Shown piece by piece: positions 6,044 to 12,642 of a stretch of DNA of 12,642 nt; the stretch's first letter is position 1, and each line of letters begins with the position of its first letter. Made by a program: the position numbers and the translations under genes. The DNA lies in assembly GCA_948512295.1 (NCBI GenBank), contig CAOQRA010000032.1:1-12642 (forward strand). The letters are read 5' to 3'. The notes under the pieces were generated by a model, which saw only the letters and a list, made by a program, of their open reading frames with translations, was not told the DNA's origin and made no database searches. The stretch is from an uncultured Eubacteriales bacterium. GTDB taxonomy: Bacteria; Bacillota; Clostridia; Christensenellales; UBA1242.

Positions 6044-6595
6044 ATGGATTGGTTTAACTATTATGGTCTTGCAATTATGGCTGTGATTATGATACCGAAT
6101 ATTATTTATGCCATTAAGCATAAGAATGGTTTTGTCAATATGTACCAAAATAGGGTTGTGGTCATTTTGGAGCTCATTGGCAGGTTTGCTTGTTTTGTAT
6201 TAATGATTTTTAATATCCCATACACCTACTTTAATTTTTGGTTTGATTATGCGCTCTATATCTACTTGTCTGTAAATGGAATTTTGTGTGCATTGTATAT
6301 CATCTTCTGGATTTTATGCTGGAATAGAGATGGCAAACTAAAAGCATTCTCGCTTTCCATAATTCCGTCAACAATCTTTCTTTTCAGCGGCATTGTTTTA
6401 GCTAGCATTCCTCTAATTATTTTTGCAGTCGTATTTGGAGTATGTCATATTTTAATAAGTTATAGAAATGCACAATGTGGGCGAGGCAAAAAGCAGACTG
6501 TTAATGAAAAACTGAAAGATGAAGTAATTGTTTTGTTTTTAATATTGTTAGTAGTTTGTGTGGTTATATCTTTATTTTGGAACTTATTAAATTAA
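6044..6595 (+). CDS. Polytopic membrane protein, about six TM, 183 aa
   Basis: Hydrophobic segments at about residues 7-24, 40-58, 70-92, 101-120, 122-140 and 160-181 with basic loops (KHK near 25, RDGK near 95, RGKK near 147). The pattern MDWFNYYGL, NIIYAIK, FNIPYTYF-FWFD and SIIPSTIFLFSG resembles an uncharacterised integral membrane family frequent in Clostridia; no function is known to me. There is no ribosome site before the ATG and the promoter lies almost against it, so translation is probably leaderless; the next in-frame ATG (6077) has no site either. No clear terminator follows, and the next gene has its own promoter. Confidence 0.8.
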   Translation: MDWFNYYGLAIMAVIMIPNIIYAIKHKNGFVNMYQNRVVVILELIGRFACFVLMIFNIPYTYFNFWFDYALYIYLSVNGILCALYIIFWILCWNRDGKLKAFSLSIIPSTIFLFSGIVLASIPLIIFAVVFGVCHILISYRNAQCGRGKKQTVNEKLKDEVIVLFLILLVVCVVISLFWNLLN

Positions 6596-6622
6596 ACAAT
6601 TTCATAAACTCGCGAGGTTTGT

Positions 6623-6652
6623 TTGAAATTTAAGCGTTGTGTATGTTATAAT
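6623..6652 (+). promoter_or_regulatory. Sigma-A promoter of the ycxB-like/tfoX-like operon
   Basis: TTGAAA at 6623-6628, 18 bp spacer, TATAAT at 6647-6652. Predicted start near 6659, about 12 nt before the ATG. Confidence 0.75.
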
Positions 6653-6670
6653 AAACAAAAGGATTAAAAC

Positions 6671-7222
6671 ATGGAAGAAAAATTATTATTTAAAAATGTC
6701 AGTGCTATGGGAGAGAAAGAAACAAAAGCGCTTATGAAAACAGCACTTGTTAAGCCGATTATTTTGTCATCTATTGTTTGTCCGCTTTGCTTTGTCGTGC
6801 TAGGCGTGCTTTGGCTGCTTATCAATCAATTAAGCACTGCAATTTGGATGTTTTCTTTTGCAGCCGCCTTTGCCGTAGTTTTCCCAGTGACCATTTTTGT
6901 AGTTACTCAAAGAAAAAACAGAAAAGTTATTGACGGGCGAAGACTTTTAAATACCTATGAGTTTTATGACGGCTATATGTTTATCATGACGCAAACCCTT
7001 ATAGAGGGAGAATCTATAACGAATGGAACAAGCAATATTTTTTATAATAAACTTAATCGTGTCCAAGTGACAGATGATTATATATTTATCTTTATAAACT
7101 CGCAGCAATGTTTTATCTTAGATCAAAAAGGCATGTTAGAGGGAGAACTTGAAAAGCTAATTACCTTTTTAAAGGGAAAGGTTGCACGTTTTAAAGATAG
7201 GAGAAAAGTAAATGTCAACTAG
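6671..7222 (+). CDS. YcxB-like membrane protein, 183 aa
   Basis: Two membrane segments at about residues 28-50 and 58-79 are followed by a cytoplasmic domain (about 93-170) with the pattern FYNKLNRVQVTDDYIFIFINSQQCFILD and a trailing Gly/Glu helix, which is the signature of YcxB-like C-terminal domains in Bacillota. The family has no established biochemical role. AAAGGA (6658-6663) lies 7 nt upstream of the ATG. The last 11 nt overlap the start of the TfoX-like gene, so the two are one operon and probably translationally coupled. I am sure of the family pattern but not of any function. Confidence 0.85.
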   Translation: MEEKLLFKNVSAMGEKETKALMKTALVKPIILSSIVCPLCFVVLGVLWLLINQLSTAIWMFSFAAAFAVVFPVTIFVVTQRKNRKVIDGRRLLNTYEFYDGYMFIMTQTLIEGESITNGTSNIFYNKLNRVQVTDDYIFIFINSQQCFILDQKGMLEGELEKLITFLKGKVARFKDRRKVNVN

Positions 7223-7523
7223 TAAAGAGTTTATTGAGTTTATATTAGAACAGTTTTCTGATTTGGAAGATGTTTCTGCAAGAATGATGATGGGGGAGTG
7301 GATTATCTACTATCGCGGCAAAATTACGGCGTATGTTTGCGACAATCGTTTTCTAGTCAAGCCAGTGGAGTCAGCACGAAAACTTTTGCCGAATGCAAAA
7401 TTTGAGCCGCCGTACAAAGGTGCAAAAGAAATGATTTTGATTGAAGACCTTGACGACCGCGAGTTTTTGACAGACCTTTTTAAAGCGATGTATGACGAAC
7501 TGCCCGAGAGAAAGAAAAAATAA
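7212..7523 (+). CDS. TfoX/Sxy N-terminal domain protein, 103 aa
   Basis: The sequence follows the TfoX N-domain closely: FILEQFSDLEDVSARMMMGEWIIYYRGK at residues 10-37, DNRFLVKP at 44-51, PPYKGAKEMILIED at 65-78 and DDREFLTDLFKAMYDELP to the end. Only the N-terminal domain is present; the C-terminal domain of the competence regulators TfoX/Sxy is missing, as is usual for the short forms in Bacillota, whose function is not known. AGGAG (7199-7203) lies 8 nt before the ATG, inside the upstream gene. It converges with the minus-strand array across a shared bidirectional terminator. A competence role should not be assumed. Confidence 0.92.
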   Translation: MSTSKEFIEFILEQFSDLEDVSARMMMGEWIIYYRGKITAYVCDNRFLVKPVESARKLLPNAKFEPPYKGAKEMILIEDLDDREFLTDLFKAMYDELPERKKK

Positions 7524-7556
7524 AAAAAGATTGGCAAGTCTTGTCAATCTCTTTTA
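7522..7556. terminator. Palindromic bidirectional terminator, copy 2
   Basis: Arms AGATTGGCAAG and CTTGTCAATCT around a central T, with A-run on the left and T-rich run on the right. It lies between convergent stop codons and can serve both the TfoX-like gene (+) and paralogue A (-). Confidence 0.9.
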
Positions 7557-8048
7557 TTCTCTCTCGGCATATGGGTTTGTGATAATATGAACGCTATGAA
7601 GATTATATGTGCCAAAAAGGTAAAGGGTTTGAGGAAGGGTTTCAAAATGATCAACAGTAGTTGTCCAATTCTTTTTTGCTGACCATGTGCCATCTTTTTC
7701 TTGTAGTAAAAAATGAAAACTGTTTTCATAGAAAATGGCAATTCTCCACTGATTTTTTAATAGTTTTAAATTCATTGCTTTATCTGGCTGCATTAAAAGT
7801 CCCATTTTGTTTAAGCGCAATGCGGTTTTCTCTGCGACATTATAACGGGCAGTAAAAAGATCAAAGACATAAACGCTTTCCCAGTCAAGGTTCAGTTTTT
7901 CGATTTGATTGTTTTTGAGGTTTAAACAAGCATGCTCAAAACAATTCACCATACCACCTGACTTGTTGTATGGCTCATCATATCTGCTTGGGACATATCC
8001 TTTTTTAAAGATATTTTGAATTTCTGCAATTGTTTGCTCTTTATTCAT
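7554..8048 (-). CDS. Array paralogue A: putative papain-like cysteine-enzyme family, short form
   Basis: 164 aa, soluble, no signal peptide. It shares the array family's motifs: GYVPSR at 17-22, NCFEHACLNL at 35-44 (candidate nucleophile C36, with H39), KNQWRIAIF at 98-106, FHFLLQEKDGTWSAK at 111-125 (candidate H112) and C-terminal ITNPYAERE. Cys in a helix-start context followed by a distant H-F-x-L-Q-E-x-D-G-T-W recalls papain-like peptidases or transglutaminase-like enzymes with NC-x2-HA and HW-x-Q-x2-DG-x-WSHK patterns; this is inference. It is about 80% identical to paralogue D. The start at 8048 is chosen over the in-frame ATG at 8084 (which lies in gene B) by alignment with D; AAAGG is 12 nt upstream. 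Second gene of the B-A unit. Confidence 0.85.
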   Translation of the reverse strand: MNKEQTIAEIQNIFKKGYVPSRYDEPYNKSGGMVNCFEHACLNLKNNQIEKLNLDWESVYVFDLFTARYNVAEKTALRLNKMGLLMQPDKAMNLKLLKNQWRIAIFYENSFHFLLQEKDGTWSAKKNWTTTVDHFETLPQTLYLFGTYNLHSVHIITNPYAERE

Positions 8049-8067
8049 ATTTATATTCAACCTTTTT

Positions 8068-8643
8068 TTATTCACTCTCGGCATAAGGATTGGTGATGAT
8101 GTAAAGTTTTTGTAACTCTAATAACTTGTAATAAGTGGCAAATGCTCCTTCTTGAAATAATCTATTTAACTCTGTAAATCTTTTAACCCTTAAAGTCCAG
8201 CCCTCTTTTGATGACCAAGTTCCGTCTGTTTCTTGAAGGACGAAATGCCATTTTGAGTCCGCAAAGTACAGAGCGATTAACCATTGATTTTTGGTGAGTT
8301 TTAAGGGGGCACCATCAGACGCATCAACTTTAAGCCCTATTTTTTCGATGAGCGCACGCATATTATTTTCAATTGATTGAGGTGTAGGGGGAACGTTAAA
8401 TTTTGCTGTGTTTGCTAAGCCTCCAAAAAGTTTTGTCGTTGAGTCACCAACATCTAATTCCTTTAATTGTTCATTTGTAAGGTTTAGTAGAGCATGCTCA
8501 AAGCAATTGACATAGCGCCCAGAATTAATATAATCTTGTGTTTTTCTAGAAGGTACGTGCCCACCTTTGATAAATGCTTTTATTTTGTCTAATTGTCTTT
8601 GTTTAAATATGTCGAAACTATTTAAATATTCCAAATATTCCAT
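8068..8643 (-). CDS. Array paralogue B: putative cysteine-enzyme family, long form, leaderless
   Basis: 191 aa. Family motifs are all present: GGHVPSR at 27-33, NCFEHALLNLTN at 46-57 (C47, H50), KNQWLIALY at 118-126, WHFVLQETDGTWSSKEGW at 132-149 (H133) and IITNPYAESE. Compared with the short forms, it has an insertion at about residues 64-90 and 12 extra N-terminal residues starting MEYLE, as in E. First gene of the B-A unit. Its promoter's -10 ends 6 nt before the A of the ATG and there is no ribosome site, so the mRNA probably begins at or next to the start codon. A spacer of 19 nt separates it from A. Function unknown; the enzyme class is inferred from residues only. Confidence 0.88.
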   Translation of the reverse strand: MEYLEYLNSFDIFKQRQLDKIKAFIKGGHVPSRKTQDYINSGRYVNCFEHALLNLTNEQLKELDVGDSTTKLFGGLANTAKFNVPPTPQSIENNMRALIEKIGLKVDASDGAPLKLTKNQWLIALYFADSKWHFVLQETDGTWSSKEGWTLRVKRFTELNRLFQEGAFATYYKLLELQKLYIITNPYAESE

Positions 8644-8649
8644 AGCTTA

Positions 8650-8678
8650 ATTTTAACACCATTTCGTTTACTTGTCAA
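8650..8678 (-). promoter_or_regulatory. Sigma-A promoter of the B-A unit
   Basis: Reading on the minus strand: TTGACA (8678-8673), 17 bp, TAAAAT (8655-8650). Predicted start at about 8643, the A of the ATG. The -35 sits in a ten-base match (plus strand CTTGTCAATA, 8671-8680) to an arm of the nearby palindromic terminator. Confidence 0.85.
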
Positions 8679-8690
8679 TATAGCAAAAAT

Positions 8691-8723
8691 AAAAAAGATT
8701 GACAAGTCTTGTCAATCTTTTTT
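8691..8723. terminator. Palindromic bidirectional terminator, copy 3 (perfect 16-1-16)
   Basis: Arms of 16 bases (8691-8706 and 8708-8723) are perfectly complementary around T8707; core GATTGACAAG. It ends the E-D-C unit and stands just upstream of the promoter of the B-A unit. Confidence 0.92.
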
Positions 8724-9295
8724 TATTCACTCTCGGCGTAAGGATTTGTGACGATGTAATATTTTTCAAATTTTGGTATCATGAATAGTGGTAATTTAAA
8801 GTCATCATCTTCATAATCCTTTACCATTGCCCCATTATAATACTCGGGGAGCGAGTCAAAGTTTGATGTCTTTTGTGTCCAGCCCTCTTTTGCCGACCAT
8901 GTACCGTCGCGCTCTTGTAAAACAAAGTGCCAGTTGCCAAGGCCGCTAAGATAAAGGGCGATTTGCCATTGATTTTTTGCAGGCTTAAGAGGCTTTATGC
9001 CGGCAGTTACAATTTTTAATCCAATTTCGCTGGCAAGGGCGTACATCTTTTTTTCAAGCAATTCTGCACAAATGCCAGCGTCGGAACTTGCGTCCTCTGA
9101 GAGGTTACCAAAAATATTTTTGGTTTTGGGGCCGGCGTCAATTTCGTCAAGTTGACTGTTTGTCAGGTTTAAAAAGGCATGCTCAAAGCAGTTGACAAAG
9201 ATTCCGCTGAAAACATATTTTTCTTTGCCACGCACTGGCACAAGCCCTTTCATGACAAAGGATTTTATCATTGCAAGTGTTTGTTCTCTTTCCAT
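8723..9295 (-). CDS. Array paralogue C: putative cysteine-enzyme family, long form
   Basis: 190 aa. Motifs: GLVPVR at 17-22 (VPVR instead of VPSR), NCFEHAFLNLTN at 35-46 (C36, H39), KNQWQIALY at 107-115, NWHFVLQERDGTWSAKEGW at 121-139 (H123) and IVTNPYAESE. It has the long-form insertion after the first motif and an extra acidic stretch (YEDDDFK, 161-167) before the final strand. The start is 9295: the frame is open further upstream to 9487, but that part overlaps gene D in another frame, and MEREQT aligns with MNKEQT of A and D. Only one base separates the stop of D from this ATG, so translation is probably coupled. Last gene of the E-D-C unit. Confidence 0.88.
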   Translation of the reverse strand: MEREQTLAMIKSFVMKGLVPVRGKEKYVFSGIFVNCFEHAFLNLTNSQLDEIDAGPKTKNIFGNLSEDASSDAGICAELLEKKMYALASEIGLKIVTAGIKPLKPAKNQWQIALYLSGLGNWHFVLQERDGTWSAKEGWTQKTSNFDSLPEYYNGAMVKDYEDDDFKLPLFMIPKFEKYYIVTNPYAESE

Positions 9296-9296
9296 A

Positions 9297-9794
9297 TTAT
9301 TCACTCTCCGCATACGGGTTGGTGATGATGTGAACGCTGTGAAGATTATAAGTGTCCCCACAAAGAGAGAGCTTTTCAGGGAGAGATTCAAAATGTTCAA
9401 CAATAGTTGTCCAATTCTTTTTTGCTGACCATGTACCATCTTTCTCTTGTAGCAAAAAATGAAAACTGTTTTGATAGAAAAGTGCAATTCTCCACTGGTT
9501 TTTTGACAGTTTAATGTGACTTACTTTATCTGGCTCCATTATAAGCCCCATTATGTTTAGGCGTAATGCTGTTTTCTCTGCGACATTATAACTAGCGGCG
9601 AAAAAATCAAAAGCATAAACTCCTTCCCAGTCAAGGTTCAGTTTTTCAATTTGATTGTTTTTGAGGTTTAAACAAGCATGCTCAAAACAATTCACCATTC
9701 CGCCAGACGCGGCGTAAGGTTCATCGTATCTGCTTGGGACATAGCCTTTTTTAAACATATCTTTAATTGCTACAATTGTTTGTTCTTTATTCAT
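9297..9794 (-). CDS. Array paralogue D: putative cysteine-enzyme family, short form
   Basis: 165 aa. Motifs: GYVPSR at 17-22, NCFEHACLNL at 35-44 (C36, H39), KNQWRIALF at 98-106, FHFLLQEKDGTWSAK at 111-125 (H112, D119) and IITNPYAESE. It is the sister of A: about 80% identical in protein, and nearly identical in DNA over the central motif (for example 7891-7960 against 9628-9698). Both lack the insertion found in B, C and E, so they are a distinct subtype. Middle gene of the E-D-C unit: 24 nt after E, 1 nt before C. The ribosome site is weak. Confidence 0.88.
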   Translation of the reverse strand: MNKEQTIVAIKDMFKKGYVPSRYDEPYAASGGMVNCFEHACLNLKNNQIEKLNLDWEGVYAFDFFAASYNVAEKTALRLNIMGLIMEPDKVSHIKLSKNQWRIALFYQNSFHFLLQEKDGTWSAKKNWTTIVEHFESLPEKLSLCGDTYNLHSVHIITNPYAESE

Positions 9795-9821
9795 TCTATA
9801 TCATACTCTCGTCAATCTTTA
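9795..9821 (-). other. E-D junction with a half-terminator remnant
   Basis: Directly after the TAA of E, the minus strand reads AGATTGACGAGAG, matching the left arm of the palindromic terminator (AGATTGACAAG) but without a right arm or T-run. The B-A junction (8058-8070) has a similar GGTTGA remnant. Both would permit readthrough. Confidence 0.45.
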
Positions 9822-10370
9822 TTCGCTCTCCGCATATGGGTTTGTGATGATGTAATATTTTTCAAGTTTGAATGGGTTTCTGCCATGGAGAGTAGCTGGA
9901 TAGTATTTAGGAAGCGCTGTTAATCTTTTAATTCGCCCTGCCCAATCTTCTTTTGAGGTCCAACTTCCATTTTTCTCTTGAAGTGCAAAGTGACATTGAT
10001 ACGGATTAAGATATAACGCAATACGCCATTGGTTTTTGGCAAGTTTTAAAGGTTCTTCCGTTGCTTCGGACACTTTAAGCCCTATTTCATCAGCGAGTTG
10101 ATTCATTTTTTGCTCTACATACGAGGTGTTTATTTTATTAATACCATTTCTATTTATCCTTTTAAAAATATCGCCAGCACTACGATTAACCTTTAACATT
10201 TCCTCTATCTTACTATTTGTTAAATTTAGAAATGCATGTTCAAAGTTGTTAACATAAAATCCGTTAAATGTATAAGCTTGTCCGCCTCTTGACGGTACAT
10301 AACCCGCCTCCACGAACGATTTGATTATTTTTATTGATTTTGCTGCCTTTATTTCTTCTATATATTCCAT
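9819..10370 (-). CDS. Array paralogue E: family member lacking the candidate catalytic Cys, leaderless
   Basis: 183 aa, long form. GYVPSR at 23-28, then NNFEHAFLNLTN at 41-52: Asn42 (codon AAC) replaces the Cys found in all four other copies, while H45 stays. KNQWRIALY at 112-120 and CHFALQEKNGSWTSK at 126-140 (H127) are kept, but DGTW has become NGSW. It ends IITNPYAESE. If the family is a cysteine enzyme, this copy is probably inactive, perhaps a regulator or binding partner. It begins MEYIE like B. First gene of the E-D-C unit; the -10 ends 6 nt before the ATG with no ribosome site, so it is probably leaderless. Function unknown. Confidence 0.87.
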   Translation of the reverse strand: MEYIEEIKAAKSIKIIKSFVEAGYVPSRGGQAYTFNGFYVNNFEHAFLNLTNSKIEEMLKVNRSAGDIFKRINRNGINKINTSYVEQKMNQLADEIGLKVSEATEEPLKLAKNQWRIALYLNPYQCHFALQEKNGSWTSKEDWAGRIKRLTALPKYYPATLHGRNPFKLEKYYIITNPYAESE

Positions 10371-10376
10371 GTGAAA

Positions 10377-10405
10377 ATAATATCATTAAATATGCTTCTT
10401 GTCAA
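10377..10405 (-). promoter_or_regulatory. Sigma-A promoter of the E-D-C unit
   Basis: Minus strand: TTGACA (10405-10400), 17 bp, TATTAT (10382-10377). Predicted start falls on the A of the ATG at 10370, as at gene B. Confidence 0.85.
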
Positions 10406-10453
10406 GAGGGGGAATTTAAAATTGGTGACGGAGATTCTGTGTTTTAGTGTTTT

Positions 10454-10491
10454 GTCATTTCGACCGAAGCGTTAGCGAAGTGGAGAAATCT
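10454..10491. repeat. REP-like short palindromic repeat (single copy here)
   Basis: GTCATTTCGACCGAAGCG at the left, then GCGAAGTGGAGAAATCT at the right, with TTA between: an imperfect palindrome (ATTTC with GAAAT, CC with GG). I recall this sequence type as a dispersed intergenic repeat in several bacterial genomes. It lies between the divergent promoters of E and the gene at 10575. Confidence 0.55.
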
Positions 10492-10526
10492 TTTTAAATT
10501 AGGGGAATGAAAAAATACAATTTTGC

Positions 10527-10554
10527 TTGACAACTCCCCCCCCCGTGCTAATAT
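10527..10554 (+). promoter_or_regulatory. Promoter with a nine-C tract in the spacer (candidate phase-variable)
   Basis: TTGACA at 10527-10532, 16 bp spacer containing nine consecutive C (10536-10544), then an extended -10 TGC-TAATAT (10546-10554). Gain or loss of C residues by slippage would change the spacer length. Confidence 0.75.
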
Positions 10555-10574
10555 GAAAGCAGAGGAGGGGAAAA

Positions 10575-10940
10575 GTGAATTATAATGAAATAAAAGGCTC
10601 GCATGATGTTTGTGCCGTTGATGAAGAAATTCTTGACGAGGATTTGATTCAAAAATATCAAAAGTTGTTAGATGCTGGAAAGCCTTTACCAAAGGGAGTA
10701 GCGTACGAAGAAGAGGATGAGATAGGTGTTAGATTTTATAAAATATATAGCGATGATGAAATCGAAGCACAACTTGAAGTATCGCGGACTAAAAGTTTAG
10801 ACTCTATAGCCACTACCTTAAACTTTTTTAAATGGCTTGCGATAATTTCCATAATAGCCATTATTGTAATTGCGATTGTATTTACGCTCAAATTTAGTTC
10901 ACTGATAGATATGATGAAAGATTTAGGGCGCACAATTTAA
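10575..10940 (+). CDS. Small single-TM protein with acidic cytoplasmic region, 121 aa
   Basis: Not recognised. Residues 1-75 are polar and strongly acidic (DEEILDEDLIQKY, YEEEDE, SDDEIEAQLE), followed by one hydrophobic segment at about 87-105 and a short tail (KFSSLIDMMKDLGRTI). The start is GTG at 10575 with a very strong GAGGAGGGG site (10562-10570) 4 nt upstream; the nearby ATG at 10584 is out of frame. The promoter spacer contains a nine-C tract, so expression may switch between cells. The gene is divergent from the five-gene array and shares the intergenic region with it, which makes a functional link possible but unproven. Orientation of the single TM is uncertain. Confidence 0.75.
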   Translation: MNYNEIKGSHDVCAVDEEILDEDLIQKYQKLLDAGKPLPKGVAYEEEDEIGVRFYKIYSDDEIEAQLEVSRTKSLDSIATTLNFFKWLAIISIIAIIVIAIVFTLKFSSLIDMMKDLGRTI

Positions 10941-10942
10941 GT

Positions 10943-10979
10943 AAAATTGAGAAAATTTTTTAGTTTTCTCAATTTTTTT
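10943..10979 (+). terminator. Strong intrinsic terminator
   Basis: A perfect 13-pair stem, AAAATTGAGAAAA (10943-10955) with TTTTCTCAATTTT (10964-10976), loop of 8 nt, then T residues. Confidence 0.92.
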
Positions 10980-11117
10980 ATTGTATAAATATCTTAAAAA
11001 ACATGCTTTTTTACAGTCTTTTTAAATCAAAACCGCGAACACTCGGCGATGTTTCGCTACCTTTCTAAAAATTTCCAAAAAAAAGTTGAAATTTTTTAAT
11101 TTTTTTTTGAAAAAGTG
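10980..11117 (+). promoter_or_regulatory. AT-rich upstream region of the 23S promoter, UP-element-like
   Basis: No gene lies here. A GC-richer patch at 11035-11057 (GCGAACA with TGTTTCGC, one bulge) is followed by AAAAATTTC/GAAATTTTT (11067-11096) and dense A and T tracts up to the -35. The tracts at about 11076-11117 fit an UP element that recruits the alpha subunit C-terminal domain at rRNA promoters; alternatively the AT hairpin could be a weak terminator. Confidence 0.5.
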
Positions 11118-11147
11118 TTGACATTTATTTTTGCGTTGTGGTATATT
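11118..11147 (+). promoter_or_regulatory. Promoter of the 23S rRNA transcript
   Basis: TTGACA at 11118-11123, 18 bp spacer, TATATT at 11142-11147. The predicted start near 11154 coincides with the first base of the leader hairpin. A second TTGACA at 11199-11204 with TATAAC at 11220-11225 (15 bp) is a weaker candidate. Confidence 0.75.
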
Positions 11148-11153
11148 ATCAAT

Positions 11154-11417
11154 GCTGACACACAGAAAGGACGTTGTGGCGCCCGTCAGCATAGAACCTT
11201 GACAACTACATAATTTAGTTATAACAGAATGTTGTAACGAGAAACAAATATCAATTTACAATATAACGACATTAAAATTTTTTAAAGTCATGTTATCAAT
11301 AGTAATACGATTATTTGCTTATTTCAATTTACGTCGAGTAAATTAAAACAAGAAAGATTTTTTTAAAGCAAAAATGCTAAGATAATCCAATTCATTTCTA
11401 TATTTATATGGAAATAT
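11154..11417 (+). other. 23S rRNA leader / processing region
   Basis: It starts with a long hairpin: GCTGAC (11154-11159) with GTCAGC (11185-11190) and inner CACA/TGTG. Then comes GAACCTTGACAACTACATAA (11194-11213), resembling the conserved stretch in Bacillota 16S-23S spacers before 23S. The remaining 200 nt are AT-rich and would pair with sequence downstream of 23S in the RNase III processing stalk, which lies outside the window. No tRNA or 16S end is present. Confidence 0.6.

Positions 11418-12642
<1,225 letters not shown>

Noticed and set aside
7310..7537. Minus-strand frame across the TfoX-like gene
   Set aside because: It is antisense to a clearly recognised family and runs into the bidirectional terminator.
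8049..8084. Upstream in-frame ATG for gene A at 8084
   Set aside because: It lies inside gene B, and the sister gene D begins at the equivalent of 8048 (MNKEQT).
9296..9487. Upstream extension of gene C (64 extra residues)
   Set aside because: It is the shifted-frame reading of the end of gene D. The same shadow occurs after gene A (7544-7741), and the C protein aligns with its paralogues from the Met at 9295.
7554..10370. CRISPR array or mobile element as explanation of the repeats
   Set aside because: The repeats are whole coding genes of about 500-575 bp without regular spacers, terminal inverted repeats or a transposase.

Overview
The window is low-GC DNA from an uncultured-looking member of the Bacillota, most likely a gut-type Clostridia lineage. 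This rests on the 5' part of a bacterial 23S rRNA gene, a tRNA-Ala(TGC) with encoded CCA, strong Shine-Dalgarno sites, near-consensus sigma-A promoters (TTGACA, 16-18 bp, TATAAT), intrinsic terminators after most genes, and protein families common there (YcxB-like, TfoX N-domain, Pro-linked lipoprotein). I cannot place it below class from sequence alone.

Layout. (1) 1-2015: three single-gene units of small proteins (two unrecognised, one YdcK-like left-handed beta-helix), each with its own promoter and a terminator; the first three terminators resemble each other, and the proteins share acidic C-termini ending in E-[SA]-E or similar. (2) 2128-5262: a lipoprotein whose promoter carries two Spo0A-like boxes, an HD-domain phosphohydrolase, and a 531-residue single-pass membrane protein rich in helix. 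(3) 5293-5829: tRNA-Ala with a perfect 9-1-9 palindrome on its promoter, then a two-TM small protein. (4) 5806-7556: a stretch of hairpins, a six-TM protein, and a YcxB-like/TfoX-N two-gene operon. (5) 7554-10370, minus strand: an array of five tandem paralogues of one protein family with a conserved Cys/His pattern suggesting a papain-like cysteine-enzyme fold, organised as two transcription units (E-D-C and B-A). (6) 10454-10979: a REP-like palindrome and a small single-TM protein whose promoter spacer is largely a nine-C homopolymer, so it is a candidate for phase variation. (7) 11076-12642: an A/T-rich UP-like region, a promoter, a leader and a 3'-truncated 23S rRNA gene. No 16S rRNA gene lies in the 11.4 kb upstream, so the rRNA genes appear unlinked here.

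The most interesting part is the five-gene array. Members share a VPSR motif, NCFEHA-LNL, KNQW, HF-LQE-DGTW and a C-terminal NPYAESE. The first gene has lost the putative catalytic Cys. The first gene of each unit appears to be leaderless. A repeated palindromic terminator marks the ends of the two units and looks decayed at two of the internal junctions. The function of the family is unknown; cysteine-enzyme activity is inference from motif pattern only.
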